The notes: generated by a model not told the origin, from the sequence alone. A DNA stretch of 64,000 bases from PMNU01 sp035480575 (GCA_035480575.1 DATIHR010000023.1:80169-144168); one strand, 5' to 3'. Counted from the first letter of the stretch, positions 8,197 to 16,106 are shown. Made by a program: numbers and translations.

Positions 8197-8218
8197 GCGG
8201 TTCCCCGGCGTATCGGGA

Positions 8219-8246
8219 GGGATTCACCTCTTGCTTCACTCGACCC
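8219..8246 (-). repeat. tRNA-Ser 3'-flank repeat, element A copy
   Basis: On the minus strand it reads GGGTCGAGTGAAGCAAG...GGTGAATCCC, matching 6812-6839. It lies on the 3' side of tRNA-Ser(CGA), in the same orientation relative to the tRNA. Confidence 0.65.
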
Positions 8247-8313
8247 ATGCCGGGATGGCGGACTTCGTCCTTTTCCACTCCGGCGTGCTCGAAGCAAGCT
8301 TCTGCGCGCGTCC

Positions 8314-8338
8314 TCGTTCCAACGAACCCTCGATACGC
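8314..8338 (-). repeat. tRNA-Ser flank repeat, copy 2 (contains a T-arm copy)
   Basis: On the minus strand it contains TATCGAGGGTTCG, identical to the T-arm half of tRNA-Ser(CGA), followed by TTGGA as in copy 1 at 6437. Confidence 0.6.
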
Positions 8339-8381
8339 ATCGCTTGTAGTGCTGCTTCGAGGGTTCGAACCACACTTTCAA

Positions 8382-8422
8382 CCAAACAAAAACGCCCACC
8401 ATTGGTGGACATTTTTGTTTGG
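8382..8422 (-). terminator. Terminator after tRNA-Ser(CGA)
   Basis: CCAAACAAAAA and TTTTTGTTTGG form the outer stem, with CCACC/GGTGG inside. It starts at the tRNA CCA end. Confidence 0.75.
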
Positions 8423-8510
8423 CGGAGAGGGAGGGATTCGAACCCTCGATAGAGTTGCCCCTATACTGCATTTCGAGTGCAGCGCACTAGACCAACTATG
8501 CGACCTCTCC
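8420..8510 (-). tRNA. tRNA-Ser (anticodon CGA)
   Basis: Minus-strand acceptor stem GGAGAGG/CCTCTCC, anticodon stem CTGCA/TGCAG around CGA, long variable arm, T-loop TTCGAAT and encoded CCA. It shares its acceptor stem with tRNA-Ser(GCU). Confidence 0.93.
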
Positions 8511-8669
8511 GGAGGGCGCCATGTCGGCGCCCGAGTATTTGCAATTCTGATTGGCCATGCGCATAAGGCGCTGGCCGCACGTATACTCCGGCATATTGTA
8601 ACAAACTTCTTATCGTGATAAAATTACCTCTGTTGTTCACCTCCCGGAAGGGAAAAAGAGCAGCGGCGG

Positions 8670-8739
8670 TTTCGGCGCAGCCGAAAGGCGAATTTACTTC
8701 GCCAGCCGCGATGAGAAAAAACCGTAGGTTTTGTCTCAT
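8670..8739. other. Three consecutive hairpins before tRNA-Arg
   Basis: TTTCGGC/GCCGAAA (8670-8686), GGCGAA/TTCGCC (8687-8703) and ATGAG...AACC/GGTT...CTCAT (8711-8739) follow one another without T-runs, ending 3 bp before the tRNA. They may be a degenerate relative of the tRNA-flank repeats or a structured RNA. Confidence 0.45.
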
Positions 8740-8742
8740 TAA

Positions 8743-8816
<74 letters not shown>

Positions 8817-8819
<3 letters not shown>

Positions 8820-8859
8820 ACTAAAAAGGCTCATCACTAGATGGGCTTTTTTAGTTGGT
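8817..8859 (+). terminator. Terminator after tRNA-Arg
   Basis: CCAACTAAAAAGGCTCATC pairs with GATGGGCTTTTTTAGTTGG. The stem can act in both directions. Confidence 0.8.
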
Positions 8860-8908
8860 ACTTTTGGTAACAATTCGAGCCACTGCCACTGGCAGTGTGA
8901 GTTTCCTG

Positions 8909-9670
8909 CTACATCCCCGCCGTAAACGGTTTCAACCCCTGCTCCGTCAGCCTCGCCAATTTTTTCATCGCCAATGTGTTCTCAAATACCAGGTTGCCAC
9001 TAGGGTCCTGGACGACATCAACAATTCGAGCCCCGGCTTTTGCCATGAGCCAATTCATAACAGTACCTTTGCGGTCGCCTGCGGTAAGCAAATACGCAAG
9101 GGCTTCGGTTTTTCGGGTGCCTTTAGCAATAACAGGTCCCAATCTCTCGTATTCGGTATTATTCTGGTGGGCGAATATGTCTTCGGCGGCGACGAATTGT
9201 GCTTGCAAACCATACGCCTCGGCTGTTCGCCGGACGCGCTTTACATGGTACGCGAGCGTTTCTATCAGGATATTATGGGGAGTTATGGGTAATTGATCGA
9301 GAAAATCCAGCACGCCGATTGTTTGCAGGTAGGTGTTGTTGAGCGGCCGCTTGTCGGCAGTGCGGTGTAACGGAACGAAATGTTCATTGTCGCCACCAAG
9401 ATGCGCCACCATTAAATCGGTAGTATCAGGTAAACCTGTGTCTTCAAAACAAGTCTCGCCCGGCAGTATCAGTTTACTGTTGGGGTACTTGTTTTGTACG
9501 ACATTCGCAGCTTCGATTGACATACGGGACAGGGCCGATAGCCGCGCCCTAACCTGGCCATTGTTATGTTCAATATTCGAGCTGTGCGGGTACGCTACGA
9601 TGTAATCAAACGAACGTTCGGCATCAAGCGCCTGGGACGCAGAGAGAATATTGTTACTAGTTCTACCCAT
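8909..9670 (-). CDS. YdcF/ElyC-like (DUF218-type) protein, cytoplasmic
   Basis: 253 residues, no signal peptide or membrane helix. It has the layout of DUF218 proteins: an opening beta strand (D-Y-I-V-A-Y-P), an arginine-containing helix (R-A-R-L-S-A-L-S-R), L-I-L-P-G-E-T, a central N-N-T-Y-L-Q, then N-I-L-I-E-T-L-A-Y-H-V-K-R-V-R-R-T. The last segment corresponds to the conserved strand-helix with basic residues. The C-terminal 60 residues are extra and unassigned. Family function is vague (envelope-related for membrane-bound members). TATACT lies 12 nt before the start codon on the minus strand. Confidence 0.6.
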   Translation of the reverse strand: MGRTSNNILSASQALDAERSFDYIVAYPHSSNIEHNNGQVRARLSALSRMSIEAANVVQNKYPNSKLILPGETCFEDTGLPDTTDLMVAHLGGDNEHFVPLHRTADKRPLNNTYLQTIGVLDFLDQLPITPHNILIETLAYHVKRVRRTAEAYGLQAQFVAAEDIFAHQNNTEYERLGPVIAKGTRKTEALAYLLTAGDRKGTVMNWLMAKAGARIVDVVQDPSGNLVFENTLAMKKLARLTEQGLKPFTAGM

Positions 9671-9727
9671 AATGTATGAATTAGTATACTAGAGCATTTT
9701 ACAAGGATGCAGTTTTGTGTTCGTTGC

Positions 9728-9733
9728 TATAAT
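9728..9733 (+). promoter_or_regulatory. -10 box before the short TfoX-like ORF
   Basis: TATAAT lies 6 nt before the ATG at 9740, the same spacing as at intact genes here. Confidence 0.4.
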
Positions 9734-9739
9734 TACAGT

Positions 9740-9805
9740 ATGGCTAGCGATCAGAAGACCGTCGATTATATAACAGAACAAATGCCGATTACCTTGCCCG
9801 GCTAG
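9740..9805 (+). pseudogene. Truncated TfoX/Sxy N-terminal fragment (21 codons)
   Basis: A short ORF reads M-A-S-D-Q-K-T-V-D-Y-I-T-E-Q-M and then stops after six more codons. The first 15 residues fit the typical opening of TfoX N-terminal-domain proteins, where a D/S-Q-x-T-V-D-(F/Y)-I-x-(D/E)-Q helix precedes the M-F-G-E-Y strand. Nothing of the remaining ~80 residues is present. A good -10 box precedes it. Its stop overlaps the end of the convergent membrane-protein gene. It is either a remnant left by deletion or a coincidental short ORF. Confidence 0.35.
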
Positions 9806-10944
9806 GCAGTTTTTTTATCTGTTGGTTTTTTTGTTGGCTGTTCTGTGGTGGCTATAGTGTCGGCTTCTTCTACGACGTGCGGGTGTTTAGCTTCGGTCGT
9901 AACTGCCTGTTCGGGCTTTTTGTCGGCCTCGGGCTGTACCTTGGGCCTACGCGTTAGTACGAGCGTTACAATACCTGCAACTAGTAGCGCAATACCAAGA
10001 CCGATCCACCACGTTTGCGCTTCGTGTAGTAAGCTTTGTACAACTTTTATGAGCGATTGCTGGAGTGGTTCGTTGACCTTCGGGTTTGATGAGACGGCAT
10101 TGAGTGCCGCGCTTGTACCCCAGCCGATGATTACGCTCGAGACGCCGACGACAATAGCTGCAATCGCCGCCTTGCGTGCCCCCGATTGCCAGGGTTTACC
10201 TAACGCAATGATAGCGGCGGCCAGCAACAACGATACAATGCCGCTGTAGAGGGCCGCCTTATGAACACGCTGGTAATTTGCTGGTACTTGCTGTAGTTGT
10301 TCGCCTAAGGTCTGGCCTTTGTCGTTTTTAATGCTGGATGCAGTTAGCTTGGTGTCTTTTAAAAATTCCCCGTTTGCTATTTGGTCGTGAGCTTGATTGG
10401 CTGCCGCGTTTGCATCGACTCCGGGCGGTAAACAGGTGGCGTTAAATGCGTCGAAGTCGCTTCCCTGCTGGGTGGTAAGGTCTGCGGCTGTACATGCCGG
10501 CAACGTGGCGGCTTTGTCACGTACGTAGCTTGCGAGGCCATCGGCCAGGCGGATTTTGGCGTCTTGCAGGTCGATACTAAAGGCTAGCTGTTGGCTGTCC
10601 CCCTGTAGCCAGGCATACACACCGTCCAGCGTTTTGTTAATGTTGGTTTCCAGATACTCCGGCGGAAAAGCGTTGTTAACGATAGCTTTTACGCGGCTGT
10701 CGCTGAGCGGGATGTCCATTTCTTGCTTGCCCGGCTGTTCGGCTTGCCGAGCTTGGTCTTTTTGCGCCTGGGCGAGTGCGTCGCTGACGATGGTTTTGTA
10801 CACGCCGCTATCGTGTAGTGCGTTTTTGACGCTCGTTGCCGAGCCTATGGCATGCTGGAGCCCCATAAGCATGACAAACCAAAAAAGGGTGATTGAAAAG
10901 AGTGTGGCTGCCATCACCAATGCAGCTTTTCTAAAGATGTCCAT
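9802..10944 (-). CDS. Membrane protein with large extracytoplasmic domain, unknown
   Basis: 380 residues from the ATG at 10944. An upstream in-frame ATG at 11001 would add 19 residues, but TATAGT lies 7 nt before 10944, which matches the leaderless pattern here. One helix (residues 6-28) leads to an exported domain of about 190 residues with a Cys pair (A-C-T-A-A-D and A-T-C-L-P-P). Two or three helices follow at 225-330, then a charged Lys/Glu/Thr tail. The exported part includes Q-L-A-F-S-I-D-L-Q-D-A-K-I-R-L-A. I do not recognise a named family. Confidence 0.75.
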   Translation of the reverse strand: MDIFRKAALVMAATLFSITLFWFVMLMGLQHAIGSATSVKNALHDSGVYKTIVSDALAQAQKDQARQAEQPGKQEMDIPLSDSRVKAIVNNAFPPEYLETNINKTLDGVYAWLQGDSQQLAFSIDLQDAKIRLADGLASYVRDKAATLPACTAADLTTQQGSDFDAFNATCLPPGVDANAAANQAHDQIANGEFLKDTKLTASSIKNDKGQTLGEQLQQVPANYQRVHKAALYSGIVSLLLAAAIIALGKPWQSGARKAAIAAIVVGVSSVIIGWGTSAALNAVSSNPKVNEPLQQSLIKVVQSLLHEAQTWWIGLGIALLVAGIVTLVLTRRPKVQPEADKKPEQAVTTEAKHPHVVEEADTIATTEQPTKKPTDKKTA

Positions 10945-10951
10945 AAATGTA

Positions 10952-10957
10952 ACTATA
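10952..10957 (-). promoter_or_regulatory. -10 box of the 9802-10944 gene
   Basis: TATAGT on the minus strand, 7 nt before the ATG at 10944. Confidence 0.5.
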
Positions 10958-11031
10958 CAGCTAATGGCTGATGCGTCGACATCTTTTAAAAAAATGGCCA
11001 TTTAGTGCTAGTTATTGCTAGGGCAAGCTGG

Positions 11032-11037
11032 TATCAT
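11032..11037 (+). promoter_or_regulatory. -10 box of the HTH-HAD gene
   Basis: TATCAT lies 6 nt before the ATG at 11044, and directly abuts an alternative ATG at 11038, which makes 11044 the better start. Confidence 0.45.
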
Positions 11038-11043
11038 ATGGCT

Positions 11044-11889
11044 ATGAACGAGGAGAAGTTGGGCCGCCGGCTACAGGCGGCTCGGGTGCAGGCAGGCCTG
11101 ACACAGCAATCGCTGTGTCATAAGGCGAACCTTAGCTACTCGACGCTTACCAAAATTGAGCGCGGTGCTATTAAATCGCCCTCCATATTTACCATTCAAA
11201 ACATTGCCAACGCGTTGGGCTTGGGGCTTGATGAACTTATGGGTAACGCCCCTGCCCGCCGCGTGAAAGACCGGTCTAAAAGCGGCGTATCGTTTGTGTA
11301 TTTCGATATTAACGGTTGTTTAGTGCGCTTCTTCCACCGCGCTTTTACCCTGCTTGAGTCGCAGACTGGCGCACCTGCCGACATGATAGAAACCACCTTT
11401 TGGCACTACAACGACCAAGTCTGCCGGGGCGAGATGGACCTGACAACTTTTAACCGCAAGCTTGCCCAGGCACTACAATCACCCCACCCCATAGATTGGG
11501 AAGCGTGTTATATGGACTCTATAGAGCCCATTAAGGTGATGCAGGAGCTGGTAGCGTGGGCTGCCGACCACTACCGGGTCGGACTGCTTACGAACATTAT
11601 GCCGGGCTTCATAGATGTCATGCTTGAGAAACACCTACTACCTAACCTGCAGTACGACGCCATTGTGGATTCGTCGGTTGTAAAAGCCATTAAGCCGGAA
11701 TCTAAAATATACGACGTCGCTACCGATAAGGCCAGCTGCCCGGCAAACGAAATACTGCTCGTAGACGATTCGCGCATTAACCTGATGGCTGCAGAAAAGC
11801 AAGGCTGGCATGTACTGTGGATTGACTCGTACCGCCCCGAAGAATCTGTCCGCCGTATTAAGAGCGCGCTTGAACCCGCTGGCAATTAG
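11044..11889 (+). CDS. XRE-type helix-turn-helix fused to a HAD-like hydrolase domain
   Basis: 281 residues. Residues 1-66 are a Cro/CI-type HTH (G-R-R-L-Q-A-A-R-V-Q-A-G-L-T-Q-Q-S-L then T-L-T-K-I-E-R-G). Residues 80-275 are a HAD domain with a helical cap: motif I F-D-I-N-G at 87-91, motif II L-L-T-N near 181-184, motif III Lys at 217 (A-I-K-P-E-S) and motif IV V-D-D-S at 240-243. Motif I keeps the nucleophile Asp88, but the general acid/base Asp two residues later is Asn90. Phosphatase activity may therefore be weak or lost, and the domain may sense a phosphorylated ligand. No membrane segment. It is divergent from a membrane-protein gene and overlaps the Fur gene tail by 32 bp. Confidence 0.85.
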   Translation: MNEEKLGRRLQAARVQAGLTQQSLCHKANLSYSTLTKIERGAIKSPSIFTIQNIANALGLGLDELMGNAPARRVKDRSKSGVSFVYFDINGCLVRFFHRAFTLLESQTGAPADMIETTFWHYNDQVCRGEMDLTTFNRKLAQALQSPHPIDWEACYMDSIEPIKVMQELVAWAADHYRVGLLTNIMPGFIDVMLEKHLLPNLQYDAIVDSSVVKAIKPESKIYDVATDKASCPANEILLVDDSRINLMAAEKQGWHVLWIDSYRPEESVRRIKSALEPAGN

Positions 11890-12274
11890 CGCATAATCCT
11901 TGAATTTCTATCTGGTGAGCGCTTGGCGCAAAGCCGTGCCTGACAGCTAGTTTATTGATGGCCGCCTCTAGATCGGCTTCGTTGATGGCAATGGCCCGGC
12001 CGCATTGGGTACACGTTAGGTGGTGGTGATGCGCCGCGAATTTGTCTGTTAGCTCTAGTTTGTATTTCCAGCCGGTACTAACGCGTTGCACGATGCCAAG
12101 GCGTTCAAAGAGGTTGATCGTGCGATAGACGCTGGCGCGATCTACACCGCTCGCCCGCTCCGCGAGTTCGTGCATAGATACTGCCTCTTGGCCGGAGAGG
12201 ACGCCAAAGACGGTTAGGCGAGCTTTGGTAACGCTTTGGCCATTGGCTTTTAGGAGTGTCTGTAGGGCATCCAT
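11858..12274 (-). CDS. Fur-family metal-responsive repressor (Zur-like)
   Basis: 138 residues, the normal Fur size. Residues 1-85 form the winged helix (A-S-V-Y-R-T-I-N-L-F-E-R-L-G-I-V). Residues 86-138 form the dimer/metal domain with H-H-H-H-L-T-C-T-Q-C-G and C-A-N-C; the two CxxC pairs form the structural zinc site. The start at 12274 is chosen because an upstream extension is non-homologous and TATAGT sits 6 nt before this ATG. It is divergent from a ZIP transporter gene, so zinc or manganese is the likely signal. The 3' end overlaps the HTH-HAD gene. Confidence 0.88.
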   Translation of the reverse strand: MDALQTLLKANGQSVTKARLTVFGVLSGQEAVSMHELAERASGVDRASVYRTINLFERLGIVQRVSTGWKYKLELTDKFAAHHHHLTCTQCGRAIAINEADLEAAINKLAVRHGFAPSAHQIEIQGLCANCQRVQARS

Positions 12275-12275
12275 G

Positions 12276-12312
12276 TTGCAACTATAGTATTTATTGCGAC
12301 AGATTTGCAAAT
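12276..12312. promoter_or_regulatory. Candidate Fur/Zur operator between fur and ZIP genes
   Basis: The divergent 66-bp region holds two TTGCAA motifs (12276-12281 and 12305-12310). The second lies in a perfect 10-bp palindrome ATTTGCAAAT (12303-12312), and the -10 of the fur gene lies between them. Confidence 0.45.
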
Positions 12313-12340
12313 ATCTACGATCTGCCGCTATGGTAATGGC

Positions 12341-13078
12341 ATGATAGCAATACTTTTTACGGCATTTATGTTTGTTTCTACCCTGTTTGGCGGCTGGTTC
12401 GCCATCCGCCACAAACGACACCTCCGCCACATACTTGGTTTTACGGCGGGCATTATTATTGGCGTGTTGACGTTCGATGTATTGCCGGAGCTGTTTGGCA
12501 TTATCAATACGTTTGCCATTGACTCGGTATGGCCAATGGTCGCGCTAGTCGTCGGATTTTTAGGTTTTCATATTATTGAGAAGACGGTGCTTATGCACCA
12601 TGAGCATGAGACGCAATACGGGAGGCACAAACATCCCCAGGTGGGCGTCCTATCGTCGCTTGCGCTGGGCGGGCACAGTCTGTTGGATGGTGTTGGTATT
12701 GGCCTGGCGTTCCAGGTTAACGCACAGGTGGGCGTGGCAGTGTCGCTGGCGTTAATTGCGCACAAATTTGCCGATGGCCTGAATGCTGCCAGCCTGATGC
12801 TTGCCCATAAAAATTCGGTACAACGTACGATGTACCTGGTGCTCTTGAACGCGGTGCTGCCTATTGTTGGCGCGCTGTCTACCCTGTTTTTTACGGTGCA
12901 CGAGCAATATTTGGCGTATTACCTGGCCTTTTTTGGCGGTTTTTTGCTGTACATTGGCGCCAGCGATATCTTGCCCCAGGCGCACGACGAAAAGTCAGAC
13001 CGCTTAACCATTTTGCTTACTGTTGCCGGCGTGGCTTTTATGTTTGTGGCGCTCCGGTTCGTCGCTGGGCTTAGCTAA
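12341..13078 (+). CDS. ZIP family divalent metal transporter
   Basis: 245 residues with about eight hydrophobic segments. There is a His-rich cytoplasmic loop at about residues 85-99 (M-H-H-E-H-E-T-Q-Y-G-R-H-K-H-P). The paired transport motifs of ZIP helices IV and V are G-G-H-S-L-L-D-G and A-H-K-F-A-D-G. ZIP proteins import zinc, iron or manganese. Here the divergent Fur-family gene makes metal-dependent repression likely. The start is the ATG at 12341. Its last 8 bp overlap the end of the convergent valS gene. Confidence 0.88.
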   Translation: MIAILFTAFMFVSTLFGGWFAIRHKRHLRHILGFTAGIIIGVLTFDVLPELFGIINTFAIDSVWPMVALVVGFLGFHIIEKTVLMHHEHETQYGRHKHPQVGVLSSLALGGHSLLDGVGIGLAFQVNAQVGVAVSLALIAHKFADGLNAASLMLAHKNSVQRTMYLVLLNAVLPIVGALSTLFFTVHEQYLAYYLAFFGGFLLYIGASDILPQAHDEKSDRLTILLTVAGVAFMFVALRFVAGLS

Positions 13079-15617
13079 AGCGTTTTAGCTCTTGCTTGAT
13101 GGCGTCTTGGCGGGCAATGGCGTCGGCTAATTGTTGCTTTGTTTGGGCTACTACGGCTTCTGGGGCGTTTTGCACGTACGATTTGTTAGCTAGGCGCTCT
13201 TTAAGTCTTAAAACAGCCGTAGCAGCCTCTACGGCTTGCTCAGACAGTTTTTTGGCGTAGGCCGCGGCTTTTTCTTTGCTAACGTCCAGCCGGACGTCGT
13301 AGCGGGTTGTGGTTAATTTAACGCCAGGTACTAAATCGTCTTCGGCGATGTCCGACAGACGGGCTAGCCGACCAAGAAGTTCACGGTTAGCGGCAATGAC
13401 TGGTGCTTTAGTGAAGTACAGTACGGTAGTGGGCACGCCGACTGCCTTCATGATGGCTCGCGCCTCGGTAACAATTTGTTTTATGTCCTCAAAGGCACTT
13501 GCCCGCTTGGTGTCGGCTGAGGGTATGGCTGGCCAGAGGGCGCTCGTGAGCACTGGCTCTTTGGGGTTTTCGAGCGTTTGCCAGATTGTTTCGGTTACAA
13601 ATGGCGCAAAGGGATGGGTAAGCTTAAGAGTAGCCTCTAGGCCGTATGCAAGCATGGGTATGTTTTCTTCGGCTTTGCTGGCCTCTATGTACCAATCGGC
13701 GAAATCATCCCATACAAAGTGGTAAAGCGTGTCGTATGCTTCGGCAAACCGGTAGGTGTCGAGGTAGTCGGCAATGGCATCGGCGGTGTGGCGCAAACGA
13801 GACAGCAACCAATGATCGGCATCGGTTACAGGGGTGGGGGTGGCGCTTCCCTTTTTGTTGCCAACCTTATCCTCCACGTAGCGGGCAATATTCCAGAGCT
13901 TATTGGCAAAATTGCGCGCGCCTACTACTTTTGGCAAGCCGAATGGCTGGTTGTTGCCGGCAGTTTGGCCGGTAATAATCCCCATGCGCAGCGCATCCGA
14001 GCCGTAGGCATCCACTATTTCCAGGGGGTTTACTACGTTGCCTTTGCTTTTGCTCATTTTTTGGCCGTGTTCGTCGAGGACCAAGCCGTGTAAGTAGACT
14101 GCTTTAAATGGTACCTCGCCGGTAATGTACAAGCCCAGCATAAGCATACGGCTGACCCAGGGGTATAAGATGTCGAAACCTGTTTCCATAACGCTTAGGG
14201 GGTAGAACTTCTTGAAGTCGCTGTCGTCTTTTTGCCCGTAGTTTAGCGTGGCGTAGGGCCACGAGCTGCTACTGAACCACGTATCAAATACATCGGGGTC
14301 GCGGCGATACGTTTTGCCGTCTATCTCTATAATTTCTTGGTCTACCCGCTCGTCATATATCCAATCGTCATGATCGTCTACATTTTGGAATGCTGGGATG
14401 GGAATGCCCCAGGCAATCTGGCGGCTAATGTTCCAATCTTTGAGACCTTCTAAGTAGTTGATGAGCTGTTGTTTTTTAGATTCGGGGTAGAAGGTTATTT
14501 CCCCTGCTTTGACAGCCTTTATTGCCCGCTGCGCCAGCGGCTGCATTTCTACAAACCACTGCTCCATAAGCATGGGCTCGATGACGGTGCCGCACTTATA
14601 GCATTTGCCGATGCGGTTTTTGTAGTGTTCGTCTACTTTAACCAGTAACCCCTTCTCTTTTAGGGCCTCTACAACAGCTTTGCGAGCCTCCATAACGGTC
14701 ATACCTTCGAATCTGCCGGTAAGGTGGTTGAGGGTGCCATCGTGGTTAATGACCCGCTTGACGGGTAGGTCGTGGCGTTGGGCAACATCCCAGTCGTCGA
14801 AGGAGTGTGCCGGTGTAATCTTAACAACGCCGGTACCGAAGGCAGGGTCAACCATTTCGTCGGCTACGACCTGTACCCTAAAGGGTCCGTTGACGCCCTC
14901 TATTTCTAGTACTTTACCGACGTATTTCTTATACCGGTCATCGCCTGGATGGACAGCTACGGCTGTGTCGCCGAATTTGGTCTCGGGGCGGGTTGTGGCC
15001 AGTGTAAAAGGCCCGTATTTCATGTAGTACAGCGGCGTGGTTGCTTCCTCGTACGCCACCTCTATATCTGCAAAGCCGGTCCGGTGGAACGTACAGTAGT
15101 TTACGAGCCGTTCGCTGCGGTAAATGAGTTTTTCGTCCCACATTTTTTTGAACGTTCCGTAGGCGAGCTGCACTACCTTGGGGTCAAGCGTAAAGGTGTA
15201 GCGAGACCAATCAACACCGGCGCCCAAGCGGCGTACCTGGCCCTCGAAGTTAGTGCGATTTTGAGCGACAAAATCCCATATGTTGCTATAGAGTTCTTCG
15301 CGGGTAAAATCGAAGCGACTCTTCCCTTCTTTGGCAAGACGGCGTTCGTAGACTACCTGCGTTTCGAAGCCAGCGTGGTCTGCGCCCGGTAGGAGCAAAG
15401 CACTCTCCCCTTTTAGCCGGTGGTAGCGTACAGCTATGTCCTCTACGCCAAGGGTTAAGGCGTGGCCAATGTGTAGGTCGCCATTAGCGTTGGGTGGTGG
15501 GACGACGACGGAGTAGCTCTTGCCTGTTTTACGTGGCAAAAAAGCCTGGGATTTCTCCCAGATGGCGTACATGTCGGCCTCGTACAACGAGGGTTCATAT
15601 ACTTTCGGTAACCTCAT
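13071..15617 (-). CDS. valS: Valyl-tRNA synthetase
   Basis: 848 residues, at the short end of the family. The class I signatures are present: H-I-G-H (D-L-H-I-G-H-A-L-T, about residues 52-60) and K-M-S-K-S (G-Q-K-M-S-K-S-K-G-N, about residue 527). The large editing domain lies between them, with the anticodon-binding domain at 600-760 and a C-terminal coiled coil of about 60 residues (V-L-R-L-K-E-R-L-A-N-K-S-Y). It charges tRNA-Val. The coding region is convergent with the ZIP gene and overlaps it by 8 bp. No T-box motif was found in the 490-bp region upstream. Confidence 0.97.
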   Translation of the reverse strand: MRLPKVYEPSLYEADMYAIWEKSQAFLPRKTGKSYSVVVPPPNANGDLHIGHALTLGVEDIAVRYHRLKGESALLLPGADHAGFETQVVYERRLAKEGKSRFDFTREELYSNIWDFVAQNRTNFEGQVRRLGAGVDWSRYTFTLDPKVVQLAYGTFKKMWDEKLIYRSERLVNYCTFHRTGFADIEVAYEEATTPLYYMKYGPFTLATTRPETKFGDTAVAVHPGDDRYKKYVGKVLEIEGVNGPFRVQVVADEMVDPAFGTGVVKITPAHSFDDWDVAQRHDLPVKRVINHDGTLNHLTGRFEGMTVMEARKAVVEALKEKGLLVKVDEHYKNRIGKCYKCGTVIEPMLMEQWFVEMQPLAQRAIKAVKAGEITFYPESKKQQLINYLEGLKDWNISRQIAWGIPIPAFQNVDDHDDWIYDERVDQEIIEIDGKTYRRDPDVFDTWFSSSSWPYATLNYGQKDDSDFKKFYPLSVMETGFDILYPWVSRMLMLGLYITGEVPFKAVYLHGLVLDEHGQKMSKSKGNVVNPLEIVDAYGSDALRMGIITGQTAGNNQPFGLPKVVGARNFANKLWNIARYVEDKVGNKKGSATPTPVTDADHWLLSRLRHTADAIADYLDTYRFAEAYDTLYHFVWDDFADWYIEASKAEENIPMLAYGLEATLKLTHPFAPFVTETIWQTLENPKEPVLTSALWPAIPSADTKRASAFEDIKQIVTEARAIMKAVGVPTTVLYFTKAPVIAANRELLGRLARLSDIAEDDLVPGVKLTTTRYDVRLDVSKEKAAAYAKKLSEQAVEAATAVLRLKERLANKSYVQNAPEAVVAQTKQQLADAIARQDAIKQELKRFS

Positions 15618-16106
15618 ACATCCATCCCTAAGTTTTAGATAATTACAACTTTCAGCATATCATCTTGTGGTTGGTTTGGCTACCTCTGTTAATGTGTTGT
15701 AGTACTGCTAAAATTCTTAACTTTTTCTAGAGCTTCGCCGCCCCTGTTAATAAATTTTTGCAATATAAAAATACCCCTGTTACGGGGCTTACTGGAAAAG
15801 TTAATAATTTCTTTCATATGAAACCGCACAAGCAACTACATATAGGACCTTCTGTTTGAAAGCCCACCAAAACCTAACCTCTAAATTGTTTTAACTTGTG
15901 TTTTTACCAATAATATGGTCTGGTACAAGGTACTATCCTATTTGGATCGAAAGTACGACAATTTTTGTTTTTGTGTCTATAAGCATAACCAATGTTCCCC
16001 GTTAAAGCAACACTAAATAACAGGGAAGAGCGTTGTAAAATGGTATTCACCGGCTGATTTTTACGCTATTTGCAGGAAGGTATGTAATGGGTTCATACTT
16101 ATACGT
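15618..16106. other. AT-rich intergenic region between valS and murE-like gene
   Basis: This is the longest gene-free stretch in the window (489 bp) and is visibly richer in A/T than its surroundings. It holds CTGTTA motifs at 15685, 15744 and 15777. A CCCC/GGGG hairpin followed by TATTTTTAT points toward valS on the minus strand (about 15765-15790). Two short ORFs (33 and 42 codons) lack ribosome binding sites. No DnaA boxes, tRNA or T-box features were recognised. Confidence 0.5.

Noticed and set aside
8019..8471. 150-codon minus-strand ORF through tRNA-Ser(CGA) and its flank
   Set aside because: It overlaps the DUF1345 gene and the tRNA; the translated flank repeat explains the apparent similarity to other annotated ORFs.
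9802..11001. Start at 11001 for the 9802 membrane protein
   Set aside because: It would add 19 residues that do not fit the signal helix, and the -10 box TATAGT fits the start at 10944.
15618..15800. T-box riboswitch in the valS leader
   Set aside because: No AGGGTGG-type T-box sequence or specifier loop was found on the minus strand upstream of valS.
15689..15817. 42-codon minus-strand ORF upstream of valS
   Set aside because: No ribosome site or promoter-like signal and only one Val codon, so neither a gene nor a Val-leader attenuator is supported.
15914..16015. 33-codon plus-strand ORF in the same gap
   Set aside because: No ribosome site, odd aromatic/Cys-rich composition and no -10 at the usual distance.
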